This document shows positions 1 to 21,000 of a stretch of 64,000 nucleotides of DNA, in pieces. Made by a program: the position numbers and the translations under genes. A model generated the notes under the pieces. That model was not told the origin of the DNA and searched no databases. It saw only the letters and a program-made list of their open reading frames with translations. Positions within the stretch are counted from its first letter, which is position 1; each line of letters opens with the position of its first letter. The DNA is from Chaunax sp. Z400 (Eukaryota; Chordata; Actinopteri; Lophiiformes; Chaunacidae), in NCBI GenBank assembly GCA_037577475.1, contig JBAGJB010000176.1, forward strand, positions 203,201-267,200, given 5' to 3'.

Positions 1-25
1 TATTCATACTATACATATAAATTCT

Positions 26-3000
26 ATGCATACCATGCATACCATTCATACTATACATGCCATACATACTATTTATACTATACATACTATTCATACTGTA
101 CATACTATACATACTATTCATACTATACATACTATTCATACTGTACATACTATACATACTATACATACTATTCATTCTATACATACTATTCATACTATAC
201 ATACTATTCATTCTACACATACTACTACTATTCATACTATTCATACTGTACATACTATACATACTATTCATACTGTACATACTCTTCATACTATACATAC
301 TATTCATACTGTACATACTCTTCATACTATACATACTATTCATACTGTACATACTCTTCATACTATACATACTATTCATACTATACATACTATTCATACT
401 ATTCATACTGTACATATTATACATACTATTCATACTATTCATACTGTACATACTATACATACTATTCATACTATACATACTATTCATACTATACATACTA
501 TTCATACTGTACATACTATTCATACTGTACATACTATTCATACTATTCATACTGTACATACTGTACATACTGTACATACTATACATACTATTCATACTAT
601 ACATACTATTCATACTGCAAATACTATTCATACTGCACATACTATACATACTAGTCATACTGTACATACTATTCATACTATTCATACTATACATACTATT
701 CATACTGTACATACTATACATACTATTCATACTATACATACTAAACATACTGTTTATACTATACATACTATTCATACTGTAGATACTATACATATTATTC
801 ATACTGTACATACTATACATATTATTCATACTGTACATACTATTCATACTATTCATACTGTACATACTGTTCATACTATACATACTGTACATACTATACA
901 TATTATTTATACTATACATACTATTCATACTAAACATACTGTTTATACTATACATACTATACATACTCTACATACTATACATACTATTTATACTATACAT
1001 ACTATTCATACTGTACATACTATACATACATATACATAATATTTTTTACTAAACATACTATTTATACTATACATACTATTCATTCTATACATACTATTCA
1101 TACTATACATACTATTATTTCTACACATACTACTACTATACATACTATTCATACTATACATACTATTTTTTACTTTACATGCTATACATACTATTCATGC
1201 TATACATACTGTACATACTATTCATACTGTTCATACTATTCATACTATACATACTGTACATACTGTACATACTATTCATACTGTACATACTATTCATACT
1301 ATTCATACTATACATACTATTCATACTGTACATACTGTACATACTATTCATACTGTACATACTATTCATACTATACATACTATTCATACTGTACATACTA
1401 TACATACTATTCATACTATACATACATATACAAACTATTTATACTATACATACTATTCATTCTATACATACTATTCATACTATACATACTATACATACTA
1501 TTCATTCTACACATACTACTACTATACATATTCTTCATACTATACATACTACTTTTTACTATACATACTATACATACTATTCATACTATACATACTATAC
1601 ATACTGTTCATACTATACATACTATTCATACTGTACATACTATACATACTATTCATACTATGCATACTATTCATACTACACATACTAGTCATACTGTACA
1701 TACTACACATACTATTCATACTATACATACTGTACATACTATTCATACTATACATACTGTACATACTATTTATACTATACATACTACACATACTATTTAT
1801 ACTATACATACTATTTATACTATACATACTATTTATACTATACATACTATTCATACTGTACATGCTATACATACTACTCATACTATACATACTATTCGTA
1901 CTATACATACTATTCATACTGTACATACTGTACATACTATTCATACTATTCATACTGTACATACTATACATACTATTCATACTATACATACTATTCATAC
2001 TGTACATACTATTCATACTGTACATACTATACATACTGTACATACTATACATACTATTCATACTATACATACTAAACATACTGTTTATACTATACATACT
2101 ATTCATACTGTAGATACTATACATATTATTCATACTGTACATACTATACATATTATTCATACTGTACATACTATTCATACTGTACATACTGTTCATACTA
2201 TACATACTGTACATACTATACATATTATTTATACTATACATACTATTCATACTAAACATACTGTTTATACTATACATACTATACATACTATTCATACTAT
2301 GCATACTATTCATACTACACATACTAGTCATACTGTACATACTACACATACTATTCCTACTATACATACTATTCATACTGTACATACTATACATACTATT
2401 CATACTATTCATACTGTACATACTATGCATACTATTCATACTGTACATACTATACATACTATTCATACTATACATACTATTCATTCTACACATACTACTA
2501 CTATACATACTCTTCATACTATACATACTACTTTTTACTATACATACTATACATACTATTCATACTATACATATAAATTCTATGCATACCATGCATACCA
2601 TTCATACTATACATGCCATACATACTATTTATACTATACATACTATTCATACTGTACATACTATACATACTATTCATACTATACATACTATTCATACTGT
2701 ACATACTATACATACTATTCATACTATACATACTATTCATACTGTACATACTATACATACTATTCATACTATACATACTATTCATTCTATACATACTATT
2801 CATACTATACATACTATTCATTCTACACATACTACTACTATTCATACTGTACATACTATACATACTATTCATACTGTACATACTCTACATACTATTCATA
2901 CTGTACATATTATACATACTATTCATACTATTCATACTGTACATACTATACATACTATTCATACTATACATACTATACATACTATTCATACTGTACATAC

Positions 3001-6000
3001 TATTCATACTGTACATACTATTCATACTGTACATACTATTCATACTGTACATACTATTCATACTGTACATACTATACATACTATTCATACTGTACATACT
3101 ATTCATACTGTACATACTATACATACTATTCATACTATACATACTATTCATACTGCAAATACTATTCATACTGCACATACTATACATACTAGTCATACTG
3201 TACATACTATTCATACTATTCATACTATACATACTATTCATACTGTACATACTATACATACTATTCATACTATACATACTAAACATACTGTTTATACTAT
3301 ACATACTATTCATACTGTAGATACTATACATATTATTCATACTGTACATACTATACATATTATTCATACTGTACATACTATTCATACTATTCATACTGTA
3401 CATACTGTTCATACTATACATACTGTACATACTATACATATTATTTATACTATACATACTATTCATACTAAACATACTGTTTATACTATACATACTATAC
3501 ATACTCTACATACTATACATACTATTTATACTATACATACTATTCATACTGTACATACTATACATACATATACATAATATTTTTTACTAAACATACTATT
3601 TATACTATACATACTATTCATTCTATACATACTATTCATACTATACATACTATTATTTCTACACATACTACTACTATACATACTATTCATACTATACATA
3701 CTATTTTTTACTTTACATGCTATACATACTATTCATGCTATACATACTGTACATACTATTCATACTGTTCATACTATTCATACTATACATACTGTACATA
3801 CTGTACATACTATTCATACTGTACATACTATTCATACTATTCATACTATACATACTATTCATACTGTACATACTGTACATACTATTCATACTGTACATAC
3901 TATTCATGCTATAAATACTACTCATACTATACATACTATTCGTACTATACATACTATTCATACTGTACATACTATTCATACTATTCATACGTACATACTA
4001 TACATACTATTCATACTGTACATACTGTACATACTATTGATACTGTACATACTATACATACTATTCATGCTATACATACTGTACATACTATTCATACTGT
4101 TCATACTATTCATACTATACATACTGTACATACTGTACATACTATTCATACTGTACATACTGTACATACTATTCATACTGTACATACTATACATACTATT
4201 CATACTATACATACTATCCATACTATTCATACTATACATACTATTCATACTGTACATACTATTCATACTGTACATACTATTCATACTGTACATACTATTC
4301 ATACTGTACATACTATTCATACTGTACATACTATACATACTATTCATACTGTACATACTATTCATACTGTACATACTATACATACTATTCATACTATACA
4401 TACTATTCATACTGCAAATACTATTCATACTGCACATACTATACATACTAGTCATACTGTACATACTATTCATACTATTCATACTATACATACTATTCAT
4501 ACTGTACATACTATACATACTATTCATACTATACATACTAAACATACTGTTTATACTATACATACTATTCATACTGTAGATACTATACATATTATTCATA
4601 CTGTACATACTATACATATTATTCATACTGTACATACTATTCATACTATTCATACTGTACATACTGTTCATACTATACATACTGTACATACTATACATAT
4701 TATTTATACTATACATACTATTCATACTAAACATACTGTTTATACTATACATACTATACATACTCTACATACTATACATACTATTTATACTATACATACT
4801 ATTCATACTGTACATACTATACATACATATACATAATATTTTTTACTAAACATACTATTTATACTATACATACTATTCATTCTATACATACTATTCATAC
4901 TATACATACTATTATTTCTACACATACTACTACTATACATACTATTCATACTATACATACTATTTTTTACTTTACATGCTATACATACTATTCATGCTAT
5001 ACATACTGTACATACTATTCATACTGTTCATACTATTCATACTATACATACTGTACATACTGTACATACTATTCATACTGTACATACTATTCATACTATT
5101 CATACTATACATACTATTCATACTGTACATACTGTACATACTATTCATACTGTACATACTATTCATACTATACATACTATTCATACTGTACATACTATAC
5201 ATACTATTCATACTATACATACATATACAAACTATTTATACTATACATACTATTCATTCTATACATACTATTCATACTATACATACTATACATACTATTC
5301 ATTCTACACATACTACTACTATACATACTCTTCATACTATACATACTACTTTTTACTATACATACTATACATACTATTCATACTATACATACTATTCATT
5401 CTACACATACTACTACTATTCATACTATTCATACTGTACATACTATACGTACTATTCATACTTCACATACTATACATACTATTCATACTGTACATACTCT
5501 TCATACTATACATACTATTCATACTATACATACTATTCATACTATTCATACTGTACATATTATACATACTATTCATACTGTACATACTATACATACTATT
5601 CATACTATACATACTATTCATACTATACATACTATACGTACTATGCATACTATTCATACTGTACATACTATACATACTATTCATACTATACATACTATTC
5701 CTACTATACATACTATTCATACTGTACATACTATACATACTATTCATACTATGCATACTATTCATACTACACATACTAGTCATACTGTACATACTATACA
5801 TACTATTCAAACTACATACTATTCATACTATACATACTATACATACTGTTCATACTATACATACTATTCATACTGTACATACTATACATACTATTCATAC
5901 TATGCATACTATTCATACTACACATACTAGTCATACTGTACATACTACACATACTATTCATACTATACATACTGCACATACTATTCATACTATACATACT

Positions 6001-9000
6001 GTACATACTATTTATACTATACATACTACACATACTATTTATACTATACATACTATTTATACTATACATACTATTCATACTGTACATGCTATACATACTA
6101 CTCATACTATACATACTATTCGTACTATACATACTATTCATGCTGTACATACTGTACATACTATTCATACTATTCATACTGTACATACTGTACATACTAT
6201 TCATACTGTACATACTATACATACTATTCATACTATACATACTATTCATACTATTCATACTATACATACTATTCATACTGTACATACTGTACATACTATT
6301 CATACTGTACATACTATTCATACTATACATACTATTCATACTGTACATACTATACATACATATACATACTATTTATACTATACATACTATTCATTCTATA
6401 CATACTATTCATACTAAACATACTATTCATTCTACACATACTACTACTATACATACTCTTCATACTATACATACTACTTTTTACTATACATACTATACAT
6501 ACTATTCATACTATACATATAAATTCTATGCATACCATGCATACCATTCATACTATACATGCCATACATACTATTTATACTATACATACTATTCATACTG
6601 TACATACTATACATACTATTCATACTATACATACTATTCATACTGTACATACTATACATACTATTCATACTATACATACTATTCATTCTATACATACTAT
6701 TCATACTATACATACTATTCATTCTACACATACTACTACTATTCATACTATTCATACTGTACATACTATTCATACTGTACATACTATACATACTATTCAT
6801 ACTATACATACTATTCATACTGCAAATACTATTCATACTGCACATACTATACATACTAGTCATACTGTACATACTATTCATACTATTCATACTATACATA
6901 CTATTCATACTGTACATACTATACATACTATTCATACTATACATACTAAACATACTGTTTATACTATACATACTATTCATACTGTAGATACTATACATAT
7001 TATTCATACTGTACATACTATACATATTATTCATACTGTACATACTATTCATACTGTACATACTATACATATTATTCATACTGTACATACTATTCATACT
7101 ATTCATACTGTACATACTGTTCATACTATACATACTGTACATACTATACATATTATTTATACTATACATACTATTCATACTAAACATACTGTTTATACTA
7201 TACATACTATACATACTCTACATACTATACATACTATTTATACTATACATACTATTCATACTGTACATACTATACATACATATACATAATATTTTTTACT
7301 AAACATACTATTTATACTATACATACTATTCATTCTATACATACTATTCATACTATACATACTATTATTTCTACACATACTACTACTATACATACTATTC
7401 ATACTATACATACTATTTTTTACTTTACATGCTATACATACTATTCATGCTATACATACTGTACATAATATTCATACTGTTCATACTATTCATACTATAC
7501 ATACTGTACATACTATTCATACTGTACATACTATTCATACTATTCATACTATACATACTATTCATACTGTACATACTGTACATACTATTCATACTGTACA
7601 TACTATTCATACTATACATACTATTCATACTGTACATACTATACATACTATTCATACTATACATACATATACAAACTATTTATACTATACATACTATTCA
7701 TTCTATACATACTATTCATACTATACATACTATACATACTATTCATTCTACACATACTACTACTATACATACTCTTCATACTATACATACTACTTTTTAC
7801 TATACATACTATACATACTATTCATACTATACATACTATTCATTCTACACATACTACTACTATTCATACTATTCATACTGTACATACTATACGTACTATT
7901 CATACTTCACATACTATACATACTATTCATACTGTACATACTCTTCATACTATACATACTATTCATACTATTCATACTGTACATATTATACATACTATTC
8001 ATACTGTACATACTATACATACTATTCATACTATACATACTATTCATACTATACATACTATACGTACTATGCATACTATTCATACTGTACATACTATGCA
8101 TACTATTCATACTGTACATACTATACATACTATTCATACTATACATACTATTCCTACTATACATACTATTCATACTGTACATACTATACATACTATTCAT
8201 ACTATGCATACTATTCATACTATACATACTAGTCATACTGTACATACTATACATACTATTCAAACTGTACATACTATTCATACTATACATACTATACATA
8301 CTGTTCATACTATACATACTATTCATACTGTACATACTATACATACTATTCATACTATGCATACTATTCATACTACACATACTAGTCATACTGTACATAC
8401 TACACATACTATTCATACTATACATACTGTACATACTATTCATACTATACATACTGTACATACTATTTATACTATACATACTACACATACTATTTATACT
8501 ATACATACTATTTATACTATACATACTATTCATACTGTACATGCTATAAATACTACTCATACTATACATACTATTCGTACTATACATACTATTCATACTG
8601 TACATACTATTCATACTATTCATACGTACATACTATACATACTATTCATACTGTACATACTGTACATACTATTGATACTGTACATACTATACATACTATT
8701 CATGCTATACATACTGTACATACTATTCATACTGTTCATACTATTCATACTATACATACTGTACATACTGTACATACTATTCATACTGTACATACTGTAC
8801 ATACTATTCATACTGTACATACTATACATACTATTCATACTATACATACTATCCATACTATTCATACTATACATACTATTCATACTGTACATACTGTACA
8901 TACTATTCATACTGTACATACTATTCATACTATACATACTATTCATACTGTACATACTATACATACTATACATACATATACATACTATTTATACTATACA

Positions 9001-12000
9001 TACTATTCATTCTATACATACTATTCATACTATACATACTATTCATTCTACACATACTACTACTATACATACTCTTCATACTATACATACTACTTTTTAC
9101 TATACATACTATACATACTATACATATAAATTCTATGCATACCATGCATACCATTCATACTATACATGCCATACATACTATTTATACTATACATACTATT
9201 CATACTGTACATACTATACATACTATTCATACTATACATACTATTCATACTGTACATACTATACATACTATTCATACTATACATACTATTCATACTATAC
9301 ATACTATTCATTCTATACATACTATTCATACTATACATACTATTCATTCTACACATACTACTACTATTCATACTATTCATACTGTACATACTATACATAC
9401 TATTCATACTGTACATACTCTTCATACTATACATACTATTCATACTGTACATACTCTTCATACTATACATACTATTCATACTGTACATACTCTTCATACT
9501 ATACATACTATTCATACTATACATACTATTCATACTATTCATACTGTACATATTATACATACTATTCATACTATTCATACTGTACATACTATACATACTA
9601 TTCATACTATACATACTATTCATACTATACATACTATTCATACTGTACATACTATTCATACTGTACATACTATTCATACTATTCATACTGTACATACTGT
9701 ACATACTGTACATACTGTACATACTATTCATACTATACATACTATTCATACTGCAAATACTATTCATACTGCACATACTATACATACTAGTCATACTGTA
9801 CATACTATTCATACTATTCATACTATACATACTATTCATACTGTACATACTATACATACTATTCATACTATACATACTAAACATACTGTTTATACTATAC
9901 ATACTATTCATACTGTAGATACTATACATATTATTCATACTGTACATACTATACATATTATTCATACTGTACATACTATTCATACTATTCATACTGTACA
10001 TACTGTTCATACTATACATACTGTACATACTATACATATTATTTATACTATACATACTATTCATACTAAACATACTGTTTATACTATACATACTATACAT
10101 ACTCTACATACTATACATACTATTTATACTATACATACTATTCATACTGTACATACTATACATACATATACATAATATTTTTTACTAAACATACTATTTA
10201 TACTATACATACTATTCATTCTATACATACTATTCATACTATACATACTATTATTTCTACACATACTACTACTATACATACTATTCATACTATACATACT
10301 ATTTTTTACTTTACATGCTATACATACTATTCATGCTATACATACTGTACATACTATTCATACTGTTCATACTATTCATACTATACATACTGTACATACT
10401 GTACATACTATTCATACTGTACATACTATTCATACTATTCATACTATACATACTATTCATACTGTACATACTGTACATACTATTCATACTGTACATACTA
10501 TTCATACTATACATACTATTCATACTGTACATACTATACATACTATTCATACTATACATACATATACAAACTATTTATACTATACATACTATTCATTCTA
10601 TACATACTATTCATACTATACATACTATACATACTATTCATTCTACACATACTACTACTATACATACTCTTCATACTATACATACTACTTTTTCCTATAC
10701 ATACTATTCATACTATACATACTATTCATTCTACACATACTACTACTATTCATACTATTCATACTGTACATACTATACGTACTATTCATACTTCACATAC
10801 TATACATACTATTCATACTGTACATACTCTTCATACTATACATACTATTCATACTATACATACTATTCATACTATTCATACTGTACATATTATACATACT
10901 ATTCATACTGTACATACTATACATACTATTCATACTATACATACTATTCATACTGTACATACTATTCATACTGTACATACTATACATACTGTACATACTA
11001 TACATACTATTCATACTATACATACTAAACATACTGTTTATACTATACATACTATTCATACTGTAGATACTATACATATTATTCATACTGTACATACTAT
11101 ACATATTATTCATACTGTACATACTATTCATACTATTCATACTGTACATACTGTTCATACTATACATACTGTACATACTATACATATTATTTATACTATA
11201 CATACTATTCATACTAAACATACTGTTTATACTATACATACTATACATACTATTCATACTATGCATACTATTCATACTACACATACTAGTCATACTGTAC
11301 ATACTACACATACTATTCCTACTATACATACTATTCATACTGTACATACTATACATACTATTCATACTATTCATACTGTACATACTATGCATACTATTCA
11401 TACTGTACATACTATACATACTATTCATACTATACATACTATTCCTACTATACATACTATTCATACTGTACATACTATACATACTATTCATACTATGCAT
11501 ACTATTCATACTATACATACTAGTCATACTGTACATACTATACATACTATTCAAACTGTACATACTATTCATACTATACATACTATACATACTGTTCATA
11601 CTATACATACTATTCATTCTGTACATACTATACATACTATTCATACTATGCATACTATTCATACTACACATACTAGTCATACTGTACATACTACACATAC
11701 TATTCATACTATACATACTGTACATACTATTCATACTATACATACTGTACATACTATTTATACTATACATACTACACATACTATTTATACTATACATACT
11801 ATTTATACTATACATACTATTCATACTGTACATGCTATACATACTACTCATACTATACATACTATTCGTACTATACATACTATTCATACTGTACATACTG
11901 TACATACTATTCATACTATTCATACTATACATACTATTCATACTGTACATACTGTACGTACTATTCATACTGTACATACTATACATACTATTCATGCTAT

Positions 12001-15000
12001 ACATACTGTACATACTATTCATACTGTTCATACTATACATACTGTACATACTGTACATACTATTCATACTGTACATACTGTACATACTATTCATACTGTA
12101 CATACTATACATACTATTCATACTATACATACTATTCATACTATTCATACTATACATACTATTCATACTGTACATACTGTACATACTATTCATACTGTAC
12201 ATACTATTCATACTATACATACTATTCATACTGTACATACTATACATACTATACATACATATACATACTATTTATACTATACATACTATTCATTCTATAC
12301 ATACTATTCATACTATACATACTATTCATTCTACACATACTACTACTATACATACTCTTCATACTATACATACTACTTTTTACTATACATACTATACATA
12401 CTATTCATACTATACATATAAATTCTATGCATACCATGCATACCATTCATACTATACATGCCATACATACTATTTATACTATACATACTATTCATACTGT
12501 ACATACTATACATACTATTCATACTATACATACTATTCATACTGTACATACTATACATACTATACATACTATTCATTCTATACATACTATTCATACTATA
12601 CATACTATTCATTCTACACATACTACTACTATTCATACTATTCATACTGTACATACTATACATACTATTCATACTGTACATACTCTTCATACTATACATA
12701 CTATTCATACTGTACATACTCTTCATACTATACATACTATTCATACTGTACATACTCTTCATACTATACATACTATTCATACTATACATACTATTCATAC
12801 TATTCATACTGTACATATTATACATACTATTCATACTATTCATACTGTACATACTATACATACTATTCATACTATACATACTATTCATACTATACATACT
12901 ATTCATACTGTACATACTATTCATACTGTACATACTATTCATACTATTCATACTGTACATACTGTACATACTGTACATACTGTACATACTATTCATACTA
13001 TACATACTATTCATACTGCAAATACTATTCATACTGCACATACTATACATACTAGTCATACTGTACATACTATTCATACTATTCATACTATACATACTAT
13101 TCATACTGTACATACTATTCATACTGTTCATACTATTCATACTGTACATACTGTACATACTATTCATACTGTACATACTATTCATACTATTCATACTATA
13201 CATACTATTCATACTGTACATACTATTCATACTGTACATACTGTTCATACTATACATACTGTACATACTATACATATTATTTATACTATACATACTATTC
13301 ATACTAAACATACTGTTTATACTATACATACTATACATACTCTACATACTATACATACTATTTATACTATACATACTATTCATACTGTACATACTATACA
13401 TACATATACATAATATTTTTTACTAAACATACTATTTATACTATACATACTATTCATTCTATACATACTATTCATACTATACATACTATTATTTCTACAC
13501 ATACTACTACTATACATACTATTCATACTATACATACTATTTTTTACTTTACATGCTATACATACTATTCATGCTATACATACTGTACATACTATTCATA
13601 CTGTTCATACTATTCATACTATACATACTGTACATACTGTACATACTATTCATACTGTACATACTATTCATACTATTCATACTATACATACTATTCATAC
13701 TGTACATACTGTACATACTATTCATACTGTACATACTATTCATACTATACATACTATTCATACTGTACATACTATACATACTATTCATACTATACATACA
13801 TATACAAACTATTTATACTATACATACTATTCATTCTATACATACTATTCATACTATACATACTATACATACTATTCATTCTACACATACTACTACTATA
13901 CATACTCTTCATACTATACATACTACTTTTTACTATACATACTATACATACTATTCATACTATACATACTATACATACTGTTCATACTATACATACTATT
14001 CATACTGTACATACTATACATACTATTCATACTATGCATACTATTCATACTACACATACTAGTCATACTGTACATACTACACATACTATTCATACTATAC
14101 ATACTGTACATACTATTCATACTATACATACTGTACATACTATTTATACTATACATACTACACATACTATTTATACTATACATACTATTTATACTATACA
14201 TACTATTCATACTGTACATGCTATACATACTACTCATACTATACATACTATTCGTACTATACATACTATTCATACTGTACATACTGTACATACTATTCAT
14301 ACTATTCATACTATACATACTATTCATACTGTACATACTGTACGTACTATTCATACTGTACATACTATACATACTATTCATGCTATACATACTGTACATA
14401 CTATTCATACTGTTCATACTATACATACTGTACATACTGTACATACTATTCATACTGTACATACTGTACATACTATTCATACTGTACATACTATACATAC
14501 TATTCATACTATACATACTATTCATACTATTCATACTATACATACTATTCATACAGTACATACTGTACATACTATTCATACTGTACATACTATTCATACT
14601 ATACATACTATTCATACTGTACATACTATACATACTATACATACATATACATACTATTTATACTATACATACTATTCATTCTATACATACTATTCATACT
14701 ATACATACTATTCATTCTACACATACTACTACTATACATACTCTTCATACTATACATACTACTTTTTACTATACATACTATACATACTATTCATACTATA
14801 CATATAAATTCTATGCATACCATGCATACCATTCATACTATACATGCCATACATACTATTTATACTATACATACTATTCATACTGTACATACTATACATA
14901 CTATTCATACTATACATACTATTCATACTGTACATACTATACATACTATACATACTATTCATTCTATACATACTATTCATACTATACATACTATTCATTC

Positions 15001-18000
15001 TACACATACTACTACTATTCATACTATTCATACTGTACATACTATACATACTATTCATACTGTACATACTCTTCATACTATACATACTATTCATACTGTA
15101 CATACTCTTCATACTATACATACTATTCATACTGTACATACTCTTCATACTATACATACTATTCATACTATACATACTATTCATACTATTCATACTGTAC
15201 ATATTATACATACTATTCATACTATTCATACTGTACATACTATACATACTATTCATACTATACATACTATTCATACTATACATACTATTCATACTGTACA
15301 TACTATTCATACTGTACATACTATTCATACTATACATACTATTCATACTATACATACTATTCATACTGCAAATACTATTCATACTGCACATACTATACAT
15401 ACTAGTCATACTGTACATACTATTCATACTATTCATACTATACATACTATTCATACTGTACATACTATACATACTATTCATACTATACATACTAAACATA
15501 CTGTTTATACTATACATACTATTCATACTGTAGATACTATACATATTATTCATACTGTACATACTATACATATTATTCATACTGTACATACTATACATAT
15601 TATTCATACTGTACATACTATTCATACTATTCATACTGTACATACTGTTCATACTATACATACTGTACATACTATTCATACTAAACATACTGTTTATACT
15701 ATACATACTATACATACTCTACATACTATACATACTATTTATACTATACATACTATTCATACTGTACATACTATACATACATATACATAATATTTTTTAC
15801 TAAACATACTATTTATACTATACATACTATTCATTCTATACATACTATTCATACTATACATACTATTATTTCTACACATACTACTACTATACATACTATT
15901 CATACTATACATACTATTTTTTACTTTACATGCTATACATACTATTCATGCTATACATACTGTACATACTATTCATACTGTTCATACTATTCATACTATA
16001 CATACTGTACATACTGTACATACTATTCATACTGTACATACTATTCATACTATTCATACTATACATACTATTCATACTGTACATACTGTACATACTATTC
16101 ATACTGTACATACTATTCATACTATACATACTATTCATACTGTACATACTATACATACTATTCATACTATACATACATATACAAACTATTTATACTATAC
16201 ATACTATTCATTCTATACATACTATTCATACTATACATACTATTCATTCTACACATACTACTACTATACATACTCTTCATACTATACATACTACTTTTTA
16301 CTATACATACTATACATACTATTCATACTATACATACTATTCATTCTACACATACTACTACTATTCATACTATTCATACTGTACATACTATACGTACTAT
16401 TCATACTTCACATACTATACATACTATTCATACTGTACATACTCTTCATACTATACATACTATTCATACTATACATACTATTCATACTATTCATACTGTA
16501 CATATTATGCATACTATTCATACTGTACATACTATACATACTATTCATACTATACATACTATTCATACTATACATACTATTCATACTGTACATACTATTC
16601 ATACTGTACATACTATACATACTATTCATACTATACATACTAAACATACTGTTTATACTATACATACTATTCATACTGTAGATACTATACATATTATTCA
16701 TACTGTACATACTATACATATTATTCATACTGTACATACTATTCATACTATTCATACTGTACATACTGTTCATACTATACATACTGTACATACTATACAT
16801 ATTATTTATACTATACATACTATTCATACTAAACATACTGTTTATACTATACATACTATACATACTATTTATACTATACATACTATTCATACTGTACATA
16901 CTATACATACTATACATACTATTCATACTATACATACATATACATAATATTTTTTACTAAACATACTATTTATACTATACATACTATTCATTCTATACAT
17001 ACTATTCATACTATACATACTATTATTTCTACACATACTACTACTATACATACTATTCATACTATACATACTATTTTTTACTTTACATACTATACATACT
17101 ATTCATGCTATACATACTGTACATACTATTCATACTGTTCATACTATTCATACTATACATACTGTACATACTGTACATACTATTCATACTGTACATACTA
17201 TTCATACTATTCATACTATACATACTATTCATACTGTACATACTGTTCATACTGTACATACTATTCATACTGTACATACTATACATACTATTCATACTAT
17301 ACATACATATACATACTATTTATACTATACATACTATTCATTCTATACATACTATTCATACTATACATACTATACATACTATTCATTCTACACATACTAC
17401 TACTATACATACTCTTCATACTATACATACTACTTTTTACTATACATACTATACATACTATTCATACTATACATATAAATTCTATGCATACCATGCATAC
17501 CATTCATACTATACATGCCATACATACTATTTATACTATACATACTATTCATACTGTACATACTACACATACTATTCATACTATACATACTATTCATTCT
17601 ATACATACTATTCATACTATACATACTATTCATTCTACACATACTACTACTATTCATACTATTCATACTGTACATACTATACGTACTATTCATACTTCAC
17701 ATACTATACATACTATTCATACTGTACATACTCTTCGTACTATACATACTATTCATACTATACATACTGTACATACTATTCATACTGTACATACTATTCA
17801 TACTGTACATACTGTTCATACTGTACATACTATTCATACTGTATATACTATACATACTATTCATGCTATACATACTATTCATACTGTACATACTATACAT
17901 ACTATTCATACTGTACATACTATTCATACTATTCATACTTTACATACTGTACATACTATACATACTATTTATACTGTACATACTATTCATACTGTACATA

Positions 18001-21000
18001 CTATACATACTACTCATAATATACATACTGTACATACTATACATACTATTCATACTGTACATACTATTCATACTATACATACTATTCATACTGCAAATAC
18101 TATTCATACTGCACATACTATACATACTAGTCATACTGTACATACTATTCATACTATTCATACTATACATACTATTCATACTGTACATACTATACATACT
18201 ATTCATACTATACATACTAAACATACTGTTTATACTATACATACTATTCATACTGTAGATACTATACATATTATTCATACTGTACATACTATACATATTA
18301 TTCATACTGTACATACTATTCATACTATTCATACTGTACATACTGTTCATACTATACATACTGTACATACTATACATATTATTTATACTATACATACTAT
18401 TCATACTAAACATACTGTTTATACTATACATACTATACATACTCTACATACTATACATACTATTTATACTATACATACTATTCATACTGTACATACTATA
18501 CATACATATACATAATATTTTTTACTAAACATACTATTTATACTATACATACTATTCATTCTATACATACTATTCATACTATACATACTATTATTTCTAC
18601 ACATACTACTACTATACATACTATTCATACTATACATACTATTTTTTACTTTACATGCTATACATACTATTCATGCTATACATACTGTACATACTATTCA
18701 TACTGTTCATACTATTCATACTATACATACTGTACATACTGTACATACTATTCATACTGTACATACTATTCATACTATTCATACTATACATACTATTCAT
18801 ACTGTACATACTGTACATACTATTCATACTGTACATACTATTCATACTATACATACTATTCATACTGTACATACTATACATACTATTCATACTATACATA
18901 CATATACAAACTATTTATACTATACATACTATTCATTCTATACATACTATTCATACTATACATACTATACATACTATTCATTCTACACATACTACTACTA
19001 TACATACTCTTCATACTATACATACTACTTTTTACTATACATACTATACATACTATTCATACTATACATACTATACATACTGTTCATACTATACATACTA
19101 TTCATACTGTACATACTATACATACTATTCATACTATGCATACTATTCATACTACACATACTAGTCATACTGTACATACTACACATACTATTCATACTAT
19201 ACATACTGTACATACTATTCATACTATACATACTGTACATACTATTTATACTATACATACTACACATACTATTTATACTATACATACTATTTATACTATA
19301 CATACTATTCATACTGTACATGCTATACATACTACTCATACTATACATACTATTCGTACTATACATACTATTCATACTGTACATACTATTCATACTATTC
19401 ATACTATACATACTATTCATACTGTACATACTGTACGTACTATTCATACTGTACATACTATACATACTATTCATGCTATACATACTGTACATACTATTCA
19501 TACTGTTCATACTATACATACTGTACATACTGTACATACTATTCATACTGTACATACTGTACATACTATTCATACTGTACATACTATACATACTATTCAT
19601 ACTATACATACTATTCATACTATTCATACTATACATACTATTCATACTGTACATACTGTACATACTATTCATACTGTACATACTATTCATACTATACATA
19701 CTATTCATACTGTACATACTATACATACTATACATACATATACATACTATTTATACTATACATACTATTCATTCTATACATACTATTCATACTATACATA
19801 CTATTCATTCTACACATACTACTACTATACATACTCTTCATACTATACATACTACTTTTTACTATACATACTATACATACTATTCATACTATACATATAA
19901 ATTCTATGCATACCATGCATACCATTCATACTATACATGCCATACATACTATTTATACTATACATACTATTCATACTGTACATACTATACATACTATTCA
20001 TACTATACATACTATTCATACTGTACATACTATACATACTATACATACTATTCATTCTATACATACTATTCATACTATACATACTATTCATTCTACACAT
20101 ACTACTACTATTCATACTATTCATACTGTACATACTATACATACTATTCATACTGTACATACTCTTCATACTATACATACTATTCATACTGTACATACTC
20201 TTCATACTATACATACTATTCATACTGTACATACTCTTCATACTATACATACTATTCATACTATACATACTATTCATACTATTCATACTGTACATATTAT
20301 ACATACTATTCATACTATTCATACTGTACATACTATACATACTATTCATACTATACATACTATTCATACTATACATACTATTCATACTGTACATACTATT
20401 CATACTGTACATACTATTCATACTATTCATACTGTACATACTGTACATACTGTACATACTATACATACTATTCATACTATACATACTATTCATACTGCAA
20501 ATACTATTCATACTGCACATACTATACATACTAGTCATACTGTACATACTATTCATACTATTCATACTATACATACTATTCATACTGTACATACTATACA
20601 TACTATTCATACTATACATACTAAACATACTGTTTATACTATACATACTATTCATACTGTAGATACTATACATATTATTCATACTGTACATACTATACAT
20701 ATTATTCATACTGTACATACTATACATATTATTCATACTGTACATACTATTCATACTATTCATACTGTACATACTGTTCATACTATACATACTGTACATA
20801 CTATTCATACTAAACATACTGTTTATACTATACATACTATACATACTCTACATACTATACATACTATTTATACTATACATACTATTCATACTGTACATAC
20901 TATACATACATATACATAATATTTTTTACTAAACATACTATTTATACTATACATACTATTCATTCTATACATACTATTCATACTATACATACTATTATTT

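Noticed and set aside
26..1039. Long open frames of His-Thr-Ile/Val repeats (and similar frames throughout 1-23580) as repetitive proteins
   Set aside because: They arise because the 9-bp period is divisible by three and has no stop codon; several frames are open at once and variants are not biased to third codon positions.
1549..2526. Minus-strand Met-Tyr-Ser/Met-Asn-Ser frames as genes
   Set aside because: Same periodicity effect on the other strand; no unique sequence or domain.
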